Source: Apostichopus japonicus (Eukaryota > Echinodermata > Holothuroidea > Aspidochirotida > Stichopodidae). Taken from it: a stretch of 64,000 bases of DNA. This document shows, in pieces, positions 51,001 through 61,969 of this stretch. The notes beneath the pieces are model-generated. The model had not been told where the DNA came from. It did no database searches and was given only the letters and a program-made list of their open reading frames with translations. Numbering within the stretch: the stretch's first letter is position 1; each line of letters begins with the position of its first letter. The DNA lies in assembly GCF_037975245.1 (NCBI RefSeq), contig NC_092582.1, forward strand, positions 14,830,577 to 14,894,576, in the 5' to 3' direction. The position numbers and the translations under genes were made by a program.

Positions 51001-54000
51001 TCATCTGCTTAAAATGAGAAAGCATGTACTTACTTGATGTCAGACAGAGTGTACACGTAGTTTGTATCAGAACTTTGCTTAACTTTGTAAAGTTGGTTTT
51101 ACACTGTTAGACTACATACTGGCAGAAGGAGCACGCATTTGATAGAAGAGTACCCTTGCCCACTTGGCTTCAGAGAGAGTTTGCTTAGTTAGCACATTGC
51201 ATTTGCTCACTTGTTGTCACACAGAGTGTACACCCATTTCATGCAAGATGGCTTCCACCCACTTGGATTCAGACAGCATTCACCTTCTTGAGATCCGAGA
51301 TTAGCTGCACCCACTTCATTGATCCAATCAACATCAAATCAACTGTCAAGGTGGAGAAGTTTTATTGGAGGTAAATCTTTGACTGAAAACAACAGGAAAG
51401 GAATAGAAACTAATTGAAACTACCATCATCAACTTTATAGTGTCCTCCCTCAGTTGAAGTTAACCATTTGCATCATGAAGAATCAGATAACTAGAGATGG
51501 CTGATAGTAAACTATCATTGATGACGTGAAGATGTCTCCTACTATACCAAGGACTCCATACTGGTGACATGCTTCAAAGATGATCAAAATTGAACAAATT
51601 ACCAACAAAACTTACAAACACAGATATTTGTTTTTTTGTCACAGTTCAAGTTGAAGCTAGGTGACAATTGTTTTGGTGTTCGATCCAATAGAGGCAGGAT
51701 GGAGATGATGATGACGTATCATCATGGATGGCATGAAGATGTGTACTTCTACTAAACCATGCAATGACTTCATTAGATGAACTTAATGGCCATCAATCAA
51801 CATCAACATAAGACAGAGAAGAGAGAGAGAGAATATATATCGGGAATGCTCCATCGAACTGTCTGGATGAAAAGATTCATCCCACAGGTTTGGATTACAA
51901 GGTCAGATGCTCCAGTTCCAACACCAATCTGTGATGCCAATATAATTTGTCTTCAACATAGTAAAGATGCTACAAGGGCATCAGTGAAAACCGCATTGCA
52001 ACTTACTGGTAACATGCTCCAAACACAAATCAGAATTGAACAAATTAACCAACAAAAGTGATGTGAACTGGTATTGGGTTTGAGCAACACAGTTCAAAGT
52101 TGAAGCTAGGTGACAATTGAGTGCTCTTTGATCAGATGGAGGGTGGGATGGAGACGCTGTTTGGCTGGAAGAAGACCAGAGAGGCAGAGAATGCGGGATG
52201 GTAATAAGATGTCTGAGGATGTGCCATTAGAAGAATAGGAGGAAGAAGAGAGTTTTGAAAATATAGTCAAAGAATCTCTTATTGTGGTATCCATATCTTT
52301 GTTGAAAATCACTGGAGGGACTTAATTCGAATATCAAAGTTCCTCAACTGGCTGAGACTTTCGTTGCGAGCTCGTGGCAGCAATAAAACGAAGCATCGTA
52401 TTTAGACAGTGACAGGTTTGCTTTGTAGTAAGAAGGCATCGACTGCTGAATACAGAAAAAGTGTGTGGTGCAGGAAATAAAATGTTAAAACTAAGATACA
52501 AAATAAGGTGAGGGAAAGTGGAGGATACCTAGCAATATTTCCTATTTCATGTTGTTTTGTACTGTTCATTTTAAGGTCAATACAAGTTTTCATCTCTCTT
52601 TGCAGGGCTGCCATGCGGGAAACAAGTTCATCTTTAGACATCCCTGAAGAAGAAGAAGAAACGGTAAGAAATACAGGCTCTTTTTAAGCAACCAAATTTA
52701 ATCGATCTGTAGTAACATTTTAGCCTTAATTGTACTACCCCCAAGCCCACAAGATACAACATACAGGCAAATGCACCTCATTCTGCAATGCCTGTGGTTG
52801 GTTAAATGTTTGCAAATGGATTGACTCACTCTTTTTTGCTTCTCACAACTGGCCCTTGTCACAACCACTTAATTTTCAACAGAATTTCCTGTTTCTTTAC
52901 ACTTTCCTACAGACATTCTGCAGCTATGCATGTGGAGTGTAATTTGATGGTTGTAGTGTGGAGTAGTTTTTATAGTATTTAATTTTCCACCATATTTTTT
53001 GTTTTTCACAGAATAAAGGTGGAGTGATTCATCCTTGCAATTCCTGTGGTCGGTTTTATTCTAAAGCGGATGGCTTACAGAGACACTTTGAGAGTGAAGA
53101 ACATAGACAGGTCAGATTAATATCTATCATATTAGTAAAATTAAAAAATTTGAATAAAAAAATTATTTGCTTACAAAAACTAGAAGAAAAAAATGCCATT
53201 CCTTTTCAGCGCAACAGTTCAAAATAGCAACCGTTTTACTGACTGTTATTGTCCTGACTGACAATTTTGTGAACTTTTGTAACTTGCTTCTGGTTTTTTA
53301 GTTTTTTGCATGATTAATGTGCAAAGCTCAGACGTCCAAGGATGTGTGTGTACAGGGAATAAATAACTTAGTGTTCAATGTTTGCATAGTTTTGGAGGCT
53401 CTGTACTTTGTCTCTTAAAAAATACTATGGTTTCTGTACACAAACTGCTATACATCTTTGCACTTAATTGTATAGCAACCTGCCCATTTTGCATAGTATT
53501 TTGCAAAGAGATAATGGATAAGTTATTACCTAGTGTATACATATATGTTTGTGTGTGACAGGGAAGGGGGCATTGATAGTAAAACATTTTTTGTTGCAGA
53601 CGTTACTTTGTGGTCCCTATAACCCTCTCTTTGAATTAATTTTCGAATACTACTCCTGCCAGATGCAGGAGATACCAATGCAATTGATATTTTATACACG
53701 TGGAATTTTGTAGTGTTTACACAGGGGACCCGAGAACCCACCGGACGGGATTATTACCCCGTTCCGAAATCACTACCCGGTTCCATAATCACTATTCGGT
53801 TCCGTAATCACTACCCGGTTCCGTAAAAAACTTTGCGGTAGTAAATCATGTGTAAAGACATACGCCTACTTTGTGAATGTCTAAAATTCTGAACGAAACA
53901 AGTTTTCTGAACCAACATAATGTCCTATGACAACTTAAACATACTTGATGTATTCATTGGGTAGTTTTTAGCTGTTTCAGGAAATTTTGATGACTAGAAG

Positions 54001-57000
54001 CAAGTTTGTTGATAACTTTGAACAAGGCAATGATAACTCAGACAAGCCAGTTTGTATAGATACATGTCTTAGATGAATTGTACATGAAAACGGCAAATGG
54101 GTTGTTAAAACTTACCAGTTCTAGGAATCTGGACTGAAATCTCTGTTGCATAATAAATCATTGTTCAATACAATTAGCCATGTTCATTTCTTTTCTTTTC
54201 TTTTCATTTGTCTGTGTCGTCTTTAGAGGGTTTTGTTCTTAAAGGAGCGCTTTGGAGAGAGTTGGCAACAATTCCGGTGGTATAACCAGGCCACTGAGTC
54301 CCAAAATCTCAATATGGAAGAACCTGTCGGTGAGTGATGACCCAAAGGAACTTAGAATAATTTAGCAACTATCAGCCTTGAATTTAAATATGCAAGATAG
54401 ATCTGGGGTTATGTGTCTGTCCTGTGAAATTGTTATAGGCCTAATTGGCCTAGACTAAGTTAGCAATGTCAGCATTGAATTTAATATGCAAAATAAAAAT
54501 CTGGACCTAGGTGTGTGACCTGAAAAGTGTTATTGGCCTAGACTAACTATTTGGTTTTAAAATAATGAAAATAATGGTAAACCAATGAAAGTAAAAAATA
54601 AGATTTTAAAAATTACTTATTCTTTATTATGAGTTATGTTCTGTAGGTTTTGTAAACTTGCAGAGGGCAAACTGCAAAAGTTGGTTTCAAATTTGGCCCT
54701 CCAAAGTTCATTTTTGGTTCCTTGCTTTAGCAAAAGGAACCTATGCAGTCAGGTTGGCGTGTGTGTGTGTGTGTGTGTGTGTGTCTGTGTGTGCATCTGT
54801 GACACTTTCTTGGGTACGCTCTATCTCAATAAGGGAAGGTTGGATTGAGGCCAAACTTGGACTATAGATCCGCCATATGGAGAAGGTGTGCCCTATTGTT
54901 TTTGGTGCCCACAAAGGTCACCAAAGGTCAGTTATGGTCAAAAAACCGAACATATTAAAACTGCAATAACTCCCAGTGCCAATGTGCGACAAGGTTGATA
55001 TTTTGGGAAAAGTTGTGAACTGGTTAGGAGAACATTTTCAACTTAACGGTCATGTGATCCGAGGTCACCAAAGGTCAATGAATGATAAAAAACTAGTATT
55101 TTTGCGATAACTTGAGAACGAAATGTCCGTTAGGGTTGGGAGTTGGTCCAATGTTATCCAATTGTCGACCCGCATCTGGGTGACCCTTGACCTCAATTTG
55201 ACCTCTGGTGACCTTTACGTGTTTTTGGGGATTTTTACAGTTTTGATGCTATTTTCAGATGTCAAAGGTACCTTCTGATCATAAATGTCAATGGGTTGAC
55301 CCCGTGTGACCTTTATGTGCGAAGTTATATGGGGTCAAAGTTTTTCGGTCGGAGTTAGGATGGTTGTACAGACTTTTCGTTTTGTTTTTTGGAATCAGGA
55401 GATTAAACTACATCTGAAACCAAGGTCAAAAGGTCAAAGGTCACATTAGAAAAAATGTGCTTATTTTGGGAGGAAACGAGCAAAAAAGAAAATGTTTGGT
55501 TTTGATGCTAGATTTGGATATCAAAGGTACCTTCCGATCAAAAATGTCAATTGGTTGACACCCGTGTGACCTTCGTGTGCGAAGTTATACGAGGTCAAAG
55601 TTAATTTTCAGACATTTAATGCAACAACTCCCAGTTCCAAGGTGTGAAATGGTTGATATTTTTGGACAAGTTGCAAATGGTATAGTGAAATATTTTCAAA
55701 CTTAACGGTCATGTGATCCGAGGTCACCAAAGGTCAATTAATGTCAAAAAACTAGTATTTTGGGGGTAGAAAATGGGCAAAGAAAAAAATGTTTGAATTT
55801 TTATAGTTTGATGCTCTAATTTAGGTCTCATCAATCAAAAATGTCAATAAGTTGACCCAAGGTGACCTTTGTATGTTAAGTTATATGAGGTCAAAGTTAA
55901 TTTTCAGACATTTAGTGTAATAACTCCCAGTGCCAAGGTGTTACACAGTTGATATTTTGAGACAAGTTGCAAATGGTATAGGGGAATATTTTCAAACTTA
56001 ACGGTCATGTGATCCGAGGTCACCAAAGGTCAATTAATGATAAAAAACTAGTATTTTGCGATAACTTGAGAACAATATGTCCATTAGGGTTGGGAGTTGC
56101 TTCAATGTAATCCAATTGTCGACCCGCATCTGGGTGACCCTTGACCTCAGTTTGACCTCTGATGACCTTTTTAGTGTTTTGTGGATTTTTACAGTTTCGA
56201 TGCTATTTTCAGATGTTAAAGGTAGCTTCTGATCATAAATGTCAATAGGTTGACCCCCGTGTGACCTTCGTGTGCGAAGTTATATGAGGTCAAAGTTAAT
56301 TTTCAGACATTTAATGCAATAACTCCCAGTTCCAAGGTGTGACAAGGTTGATATTTTTGGAGTAGTTGCAAATGGAATAGGGGAATATTTTCAAACTTAA
56401 CGGTTATGTGATCCGAGGTCACCAAAGGTCAATTAATGATAAAAAACTAGTATTTTTGTGATAACTTGAGAACAAATTGTCCGTTAGAGTTGGGAGTTGC
56501 TTCAATGAAATCCAATTGTCGACCCGCATCTGGGTGACCCTTGACCTCAATTTGACCTCTGGTGACCTTTTTAGTGTTTTGTGGATTTTTTCAGTTTCGA
56601 TGCTATTTTCAGATGTTAAAGGTAGCTTCTGATCATAAATGTCAATAGGTTGACCCCCGTGTGACCTTCGTGTGCGAAGTTATATGAGGTCAAAGTTAAT
56701 TTTCAGACATTTAATGCAATAACTCCCAGTTCCAAGGTGTGACAAGGTTGATATTTTTGGAGTAGTTGCAAATGGTATAGGGGAATATTTTCAAACTTAA
56801 CAGTTATGTGATCCGAGGTCACCAAAGGTCAATTAATGATAAAAAACTAGTATTTTTGCAATAACTTGAGAACAAATTGTCCGTTAGAGTTGGGAGTTGC
56901 TTCAATGAAATCCAATTGTCGACCCGCATCTGGGTGACCCTTGACCTCAATTTGACCTCTGGTGACCTTTTCGTGTTTTGTGGATTTTTTACAGTTTCGA

Positions 57001-60000
57001 TGCTATTTTCAGATGTTAAAGGTACCTTCTGATCATAAATGTCAATAGGTTGACCCCTGTGTGACCTTCGTGTGCGAAGTTATATGAGGTCAAAGTTAAT
57101 TTTCAGACATTTAATGCAATAACTCCCAGTTCCAAGGTGTGACGAGGTTGATATATTTGGAGTAGTTGCTAATGGTATAGGGGAATATTTTCAAACTTAA
57201 CGGTCATGTGATACAAGGTCACAAAAGGTCAGCTAATGTTAAAAAAGTAGTATTATGGGGGGAGAAAATGGGCAAAGAAAAAATGTTTGAATTTTTACAG
57301 TCATGCTCTATTTAGGTCTCACCGATCAAAAATGTCAATTGGTTGACCTCCGGGTGACCTTTGTGTGTGAAGTTACATACAAGTTCAAAGTTAATTTTTT
57401 GACATTTAATGCAATTAAATCTCAATGCCAAGGTGTGACATGGTTGATATTTTGGGACAAGTTGTGAATGGGGTGGTGGAACATTTTGAAACTTAAAGGT
57501 CATGTCATCTGAGGTCACCTTTGTTATCATATCTGTTTACACGCTTGTAGGTCTCTTATATTTCTTACATTTTCGACGCCATATTTAGATCTCAAAAGTG
57601 GCTTTTAATAAAAAATCCAATCACATTTTGTGATCACAAAAGTGTTGGCTATAGTGTTGGTTACTTTATGGGAACATGTAGGACCACAATTACTTGGACT
57701 ATTTCAGCCCAATCTTGCTTGATAATATTATGTGTATTGTCATATACCCCAAGCAAGGAACCACAGTGCCCTTGGGCTCTTGTTCTCTTCCTTCGCAGGA
57801 GTTGCTTTTGTTGTGCCATTATCTGGCTTCTTCTGCAAACTCTGCTCACAGTTTTACAACAGCGAGGTCAGTGCCAAGGATGTGCACTGTAGACAGAGCA
57901 GTCATATCAAGAAAGTCAAGGTATGTGAAAGGATTTTTAAAACTCAAAAAGGACAACTTTGGCCTGCCTCTGGCATGGCACATGTGTCCAGACATAGATA
58001 ATATTATGAAAGGGGTTACACCTGCTGTGCAGAGCAATTTTTTTTACACAAGTCCAGTTGTCCGAGATGACCGACTTTCTATCTGGGCAAACAGAGTCAA
58101 ACTTTGGTGGTTTTATCTCATTTTCATCAGGATGAAGATGGAACATGGTTTGGAAGCACGTCACCACAATTTCTGCATCAGGAGAAAAATATCATTTAGT
58201 TCTCGATACTTATATGATTAGCACAGAGATTAGTCATTCATAGCCGTGCAGTTTCCATAGTGATATATTACTGATGCATTGTATTTGTCTTTTCATTTTC
58301 TCGTTGTCAGGAATGGGATAGAACGTCCAAGGGAAGCATGATATCGCTATCATTGGACGCCAATGAAATAGCGGCAGCTGTGAAGAAGAACGACGGTGGT
58401 TCCAGTCCACCGAGGTCATCAAAATCCTCATCTCAGAGGCGATCTCCGTCTAGTAGCCGACAAGGGTCTCACTCCTCCAGAGACAGACAAGGTACTGTTT
58501 TGTTGGGCATGTCATTTGTTGATAATATCTAAAATAAAATAAATTATGAAAATAATTACAAAAAAAAAAATTGGCCAGAAACCCTCAATAGTTAAATCAT
58601 TTGATTTAATCTGCATAGACTGTTAGTGTGCCATTTTTAGTGTGCCAGAGTGATATGTAGAGAGAGTAGTTAGTTTTTTTTTACTTAGTCAGTGTTTACT
58701 GCCCTCTATATTATTATATCATGCGATCAATTGATCGATGATTCATTTCCATACGTGTGGTATTTGTGCGTCGATTTTAATAAGAGTAGTTCTGCATGAT
58801 AACTTTCATTATCATAAAAATAAGGAAAAATAAAATAGGTTTTTGAATAAGGAATTGGACTAACACATGTGCCTCCTCTGTGCTCTCCATGGGTTGTTTA
58901 TTTTGTACAGTTATTCCTTTCTGGAAGAACACCATTTCTGTCACATGTGGGTTCCTTCCCTCATGAACCAAAAAATTAGATCAAAACCATACATGGTTTA
59001 TAACAAGAAGAAAAGTAATTACTGTGCTCTCAGGAAGTATATTTATCGAGCTGTTGTAGATAAACACATTGGTAAAAGCAAATGAATTGTTATTTTGAGT
59101 TTAGAATCCTGTTGTATCGGATACGTTTTGCAGTGGTTGGCCATAGTGTTTACTGTGGTATATTGCAGCTTTGCAGTGGTTGACCATTGTGGTATATTGC
59201 AGCTTTGCAGTGATTGGCCATAGTGTTTACTGTGGTATATTGCAGCTTTGCAGTGATTGGCCATAGTGTTTACTATGGTATATTGCAGCTTTGCAATGGT
59301 TGGCCATGGTGTATACTTGGCGATAGTGTTTACTGTGGTTTATTGCAGCTTTGCAGTGGTTGGCCATAGTGTTTACTGTGGTATATTGCAGCTCTGCAGG
59401 GTTTACTGTGTTTTAACCTGAATGTGTCAGGATATCTGTCTTCATTTCGTTTGAACATATCCCCTTTGTAACTTTGCTTTAACAATCTTTCATTTTCCGA
59501 TGCAGGGAAAGGCTCACTTGAGAGAAGCAGTAGTTCTCAACGTGAAATCAAAGACATCGCTAAAAGTAAGTCAGGGGGAATAAAAATACCTGGACTGGAT
59601 TTAGATGAGACCAAAGACCTCTCAGATGTGAGTGATGAGGAAGAATCATCCATCAAAAGCGAAACGAGATCTACAAGCAGACATCCAAAGTCCAATGTTA
59701 GTGAAAAATCTGAAGACAATATTCAAAAAGGTGATTTCAAGCTAGAAGAGGGGGAGCTGAGCGCTTCAGAGGTGAGGCAATTAGAAAAAAATCAAGAGAC
59801 AGCAAGGATCGTCAAAGAATGGGAGACGAGGGAAAAGCAAAGGCATTGGGATAGAGAACAACGAGATCTAACCAAGCAACGTGAAGAGGAACGTGAGAAG
59901 GAACAATCCAAGAGAGACAGAGAAAGGAAGGAGAGAAGAGAAAGAGAGGACAGAGAAAGGAAAGAGAGAGAGGAAAGGGAGAGGCAGAGGAAGGAGAAGA

Positions 60001-61787
60001 GAGAAAGGGAAAAATTGGAGAAGGAAAGGCAGGACAAAGAAGAGCGAGATAGGAAAGAAAAGATTCAAAGGGAGAAAGCGGAAAAGGAGAGGAAGGATAA
60101 AGAGAGGAAGGAAAGGGAAAAGAGGGAGAAAGAAGAGAAAGAGAGGAAAGAGAAGGAGAAGATAGAACAACAGGAAAGGGAGAAAGCCCACTTAGAACAA
60201 GAGAAACAAATTCAGGAGGAGAGAAAGAGACTACAAGAGGCCAAGGAGCAACTGGAGAAAACCCGCCAGCTTCAGGAGCAACGGGAGAACGACTTTCAGG
60301 CGAACCAGATGCGGGAGAGAGCGATGCTAGAGAAGAGGATCTGGGAGCAGCAGATGAGAGAGAGGGAACTAATGGAACAGCAGCTGAGACAACAGCAGTT
60401 ATTGGAGCAACAAGAGTTTGAAAGGTCGAAGATGATGCAGCAGATGAGTGGAGAGAGGATGACCAATCACGAGAGACTCGAGCAGGAGAGGAAAGAGCGA
60501 GAGTTACATGACCAGCAGACGAGAGAACGAGAGTTGAGGGAAGCAGAGCTGAGAGAGCACCAGGAAGCAGAGTACCAAAGATTACAAAGGGAACAGCTCA
60601 AGGAGCAAGAGATGAGACACATGGAGATGTTGAAGAATGTCCGCAGAGAAAGTGACGTCAGGGATGCGGAGCAGAAAAGGTTAAATGAGCAAGCTGGGGA
60701 GCTCAGAGAGCAGGAATTGAGAACAGAGAGACTACATCAAGTTAATTTGCAAGAACAAGAAGAAAGAGACAGGTCCATCAGAGAGGAAGGTTATCTTGAA
60801 TGGCAGAGGAGGGAGGAGAATATGAGAGCTAGTGGGGCACCAGAGAGGGAGATAGCACTTTGTCGTGAGATGTTCGAGAGGGAAGTTGAAGCTACGGTTG
60901 TGAAGGATGCAGAAAGAAGGGCCCAACAACTTGGGGAGGTTTTGCACAATCCACAGAGGGAAGGAGACCTGAGAGAGCAAGTCATACAACAGCAACAGAT
61001 ACGGGAGAGGAGAGATGGCCTCATTCAGGAATTGAGGGAAAAAGCAAGATGGGAACTTGAAAGGAAAGAAACTGATTTGAGAAGGGAAGGGTTTTCAGAT
61101 AGAGAGATTGAAGAAATCATGTCACGTGAAAGGCAGATATATGAAGACAAGATTTTAGAGGAATTGAGAGCCAGGGGTCTGCCAGAAGATCCTTGGGCAG
61201 AAGCAGTGGATGACATAGATCAAAGAGATACAGACGCCCAGAATGAAACTCGAGAAAGGAGCAGAGGCAGGACTCCAGATGAGCAAGAGGGATCCTCGAA
61301 GAGAGAAAGGGATTGGAGTGATGAAGATGAGCCAAGGGAGATGGCAACTGATAGAAGACAAGAGTCTTACCAACCTCAAGATGAGGAGGATTTTGAGAGG
61401 CATAGAAGTGAAGAAGAAGAAGACGAATTTGAACGACACAGGGATGAAGAGGAAGAGTATGCGATGCGAAGAAGACGGGAGGAAGAAGAGTTGGTGACGA
61501 GGCAGCAAGAAGAGAGTCGAGCAATGAGAAGCGAGGACAGAGACATAGTCATACATGAGATGGGAGGAATGAGAAATGTACAAATTGTGGGGAAGGGGAG
61601 ACTTCCTCCAGGAGATCTACGAGAGGAGTTAAGGGAAAGGGAGAGAGACGACAGAAGCAGAAGCAGTTCGGTAAGGAGGAGAACGAGGGGAGATGATAGA
61701 GGAAGGGTTGGAAAGAAACCACAGAGACCTGGAAACAGAAGGGGTCGGGGTAAAGGATGGAGGGGTAGATCTAGAAGAGGCAGATGA
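38453..61787 (+). CDS. Large nuclear protein with U1-type and matrin-type zinc fingers and charged coiled-coil tail
   Basis: Eleven coding exons with mutually consistent phases: 38453-38588, 40477-41447, 41908-42012, 42948-43049, 45875-45996, 52606-52663, 53012-53110, 54227-54329, 57799-57920, 58311-58491 and 59506-61787. They total 4281 bases, 1426 residues plus stop. Residues 46-369 are disordered and rich in S, N, P and Q. U1-type C-x2-C-x12-H-x5-H fingers lie at C427/C430/H443/H449 and C507/C510/H523/H529. A matrin-type finger (C-x2-C-x13-H-x5-H) lies at C578/C581/H595/H601, preceded by a FVVPLSGFFC stretch like that in CIZ1 and matrin-3. Residues about 755-1230 are R/E/K/Q-rich coiled coil, and the last ~45 residues are Arg/Gly-rich. 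Matrin-type fingers bind RNA or DNA in nuclear-matrix and splicing proteins, so a nuclear RNA-related role is inferred. Orthology to CIZ1 or ZNF318 is unproven. Confidence 0.85.
40477..41447 (+). CDS. Zinc-finger gene exon 2 (disordered region)
   Basis: Acceptor tttgcag, donor GTAAGT. It encodes 324 residues of low-complexity S/N/P/H-rich sequence with a five-glutamine run. It ends in a basic stretch (KRSHEKSHPGG ... LLPDIKKR) that could serve as nuclear localisation signal. Confidence 0.85.
41908..42012 (+). CDS. Zinc-finger gene exon 3
   Basis: Acceptor cttcttcag after a long pyrimidine tract; 35 codons, phase 0 at both ends (RPLVLPGENELKHYEN, then LIRKIMKGSPAHQ). The donor GTACTA runs directly into a (TA)n microsatellite. 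Confidence 0.85.
42017..42083. repeat. (TA)n microsatellite at an exon 3 donor
   Basis: Nearly pure TA dinucleotides starting four bases after the intron 3 donor. Confidence 0.9.
42948..43049 (+). CDS. Zinc-finger gene exon 4 (first half of finger 1)
   Basis: 34 codons, phase 0. It encodes the two cysteines of the first U1-type finger (WKCYVCRKMTGSWQ). Donor GTGAGT. Confidence 0.9.
43050..45874. other. Intron 4 of the zinc-finger gene
   Basis: No coding exon or defined element seen. A G-run lies near 44565. The open frames 43306-43578, 44458-44661 and 45357-45548 lack recognisable content. Confidence 0.5.
45875..45996 (+). CDS. Zinc-finger gene exon 5 (second half of finger 1)
   Basis: Begins NYVSHCTSKYHRSLVHKL, supplying the two histidines of finger 1. 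The donor GTATAC is weak but gives phase 2, which exactly matches the next acceptor (TGG codon across the junction). Confidence 0.85.
46820..47560. repeat. ~180-bp tandem repeat in intron 5
   Basis: Four units keyed on cattactgaaaagaggacac (variants at about 46830, 47010, 47182 and 47353), each followed by accatcagagcatg, aaggagctgtattatgaagt and caagttaaatgctag. Weaker related segments run from about 46200 to 47780. Confidence 0.8.
49990..51300. repeat. Higher-order repeat in intron 5 (~265 bp, shorter subunits)
   Basis: The phrase cagaagaaacaacagattga recurs about 264 bases apart (near 50295 and 50560). The phrase gagacagcat...agcttggta recurs about 268 bases apart (near 50101 and 50370). 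Within and beyond, shorter units around cacttgatgtcagagag repeat many times to 51300. Confidence 0.7.
52606..52663 (+). CDS. Zinc-finger gene exon 6 (acidic linker)
   Basis: 58 bases coding AAMRETSSSLDIPEEEEET, phase 2 in and phase 0 out. Acceptor ctctttgcag, donor GTAAGA. It follows a 6.6-kb intron. Confidence 0.8.
53012..53110 (+). CDS. Zinc-finger gene exon 7 (finger 2)
   Basis: 33 codons, phase 0. A complete C-x2-C-x12-H-x5-H finger (HPCNSCGRFYSKADGLQRHF, then ESEEH). Confidence 0.9.
53756..53826. repeat. 19-bp minisatellite in intron 7
   Basis: Four head-to-tail units of about cccggttccgtaatcacta. Confidence 0.85.
54227..54329 (+). CDS. Zinc-finger gene exon 8
   Basis: Encodes RVLFLKERFGESWQQFRWYN and a short acidic end. 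Acceptor gtctttag, donor GTGAGT, phase 1 out. Confidence 0.85.
54716..57762. repeat. ~400-bp tandem satellite in intron 8, bounded by an inverted repeat
   Basis: Units marked by tgatccgaggtcaccaaagg recur near 55057, 55715, 56012, 56411, 56811 and 57211. The last four marks are 399-400 bases apart. The block opens with a GGTTCCTTGCTT/AGCAAAAGGAACC hairpin (54716-54741) and a (GT)n run at about 54755-54792. It closes with aagcaaggaacc at 57751-57762, the inverse of the opening word. This suggests one mobile or composite element. Non-coding. Confidence 0.75.
57799..57920 (+). CDS. Zinc-finger gene exon 9 (matrin-type finger)
   Basis: Acceptor cttccttcgcag, donor GTATGT. Encodes GVAFVVPLSGFFCKLCSQFY and continues to HCRQSSHIKKVK, a full matrin-type finger. 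Confidence 0.9.
58311..58491 (+). CDS. Zinc-finger gene exon 10 (Ser-rich)
   Basis: Encodes EWDRTSKGSMISLSLDANEI followed by a Ser/Arg/Pro-rich stretch. Acceptor cgttgtcag, donor GTACTG, phase 1 out. Confidence 0.85.
59127..59410. repeat. 43-bp minisatellite in intron 10
   Basis: About six to seven units of tttgcagtggttggccatag plus tgtttactgtggtatattgc and agc, some with internal deletions. It produces spurious repetitive open frames on the minus strand. Confidence 0.9.
59506..61787 (+). CDS. Zinc-finger gene exon 11 (giant charged exon, stop)
   Basis: 2282 bases in one open frame after acceptor ttccgatgcag. Encodes a KIPGLDLDETKDLSDVSDEE motif, about 480 residues of R/E/K/Q coiled coil, an acidic/mixed stretch, and a basic RG-rich tail ending GRSRRGR. 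An internal GTAAGT at 59566 could act as an alternative donor, but the frame reads through it. Confidence 0.9.
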
Positions 61788-61963
61788 AATACCTGATGAA
61801 GAGGCAAATGTATGTTTCATTTGGAAGAGAGAACTGGCAAGCCATAATAGAAATTCACTCTATTAGAATGGTTGATAGGATTGTGAATGTATGGGGGAGG
61901 GGATGGGGGTGGTTTCAATAGATTGTTGGGGTGGTTTCAATAGATTGTTAAAAGTAAGCAGAA

Positions 61964-61969
61964 AATAAA
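61964..61969 (+). terminator. Candidate polyadenylation signal of the zinc-finger gene
   Basis: AATAAA lies 177 bases after the stop codon, followed by GT- and T-rich sequence. Confidence 0.5.

Noticed and set aside
59127-59410. CRISPR-like array
   Set aside because: Units are head-to-tail without unique spacers, in a eukaryotic intron; it is a minisatellite.
59566-59571. GTAAGT inside exon 11 as a constitutive donor
   Set aside because: The frame reads through to the giant open region without a stop, so at most it is an alternative site.
59792-60191. Leu/Ser/Phe-rich minus-strand open frames opposite the last exon
   Set aside because: They are mirror translations of the GA-rich R/E/K-coding exon; the plus-strand frame is longer and joined by consistent splicing.
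61117-61807. Further minus-strand open frames of 135-143 residues
   Set aside because: Same shadow effect of low-complexity coding sequence, with no domain.
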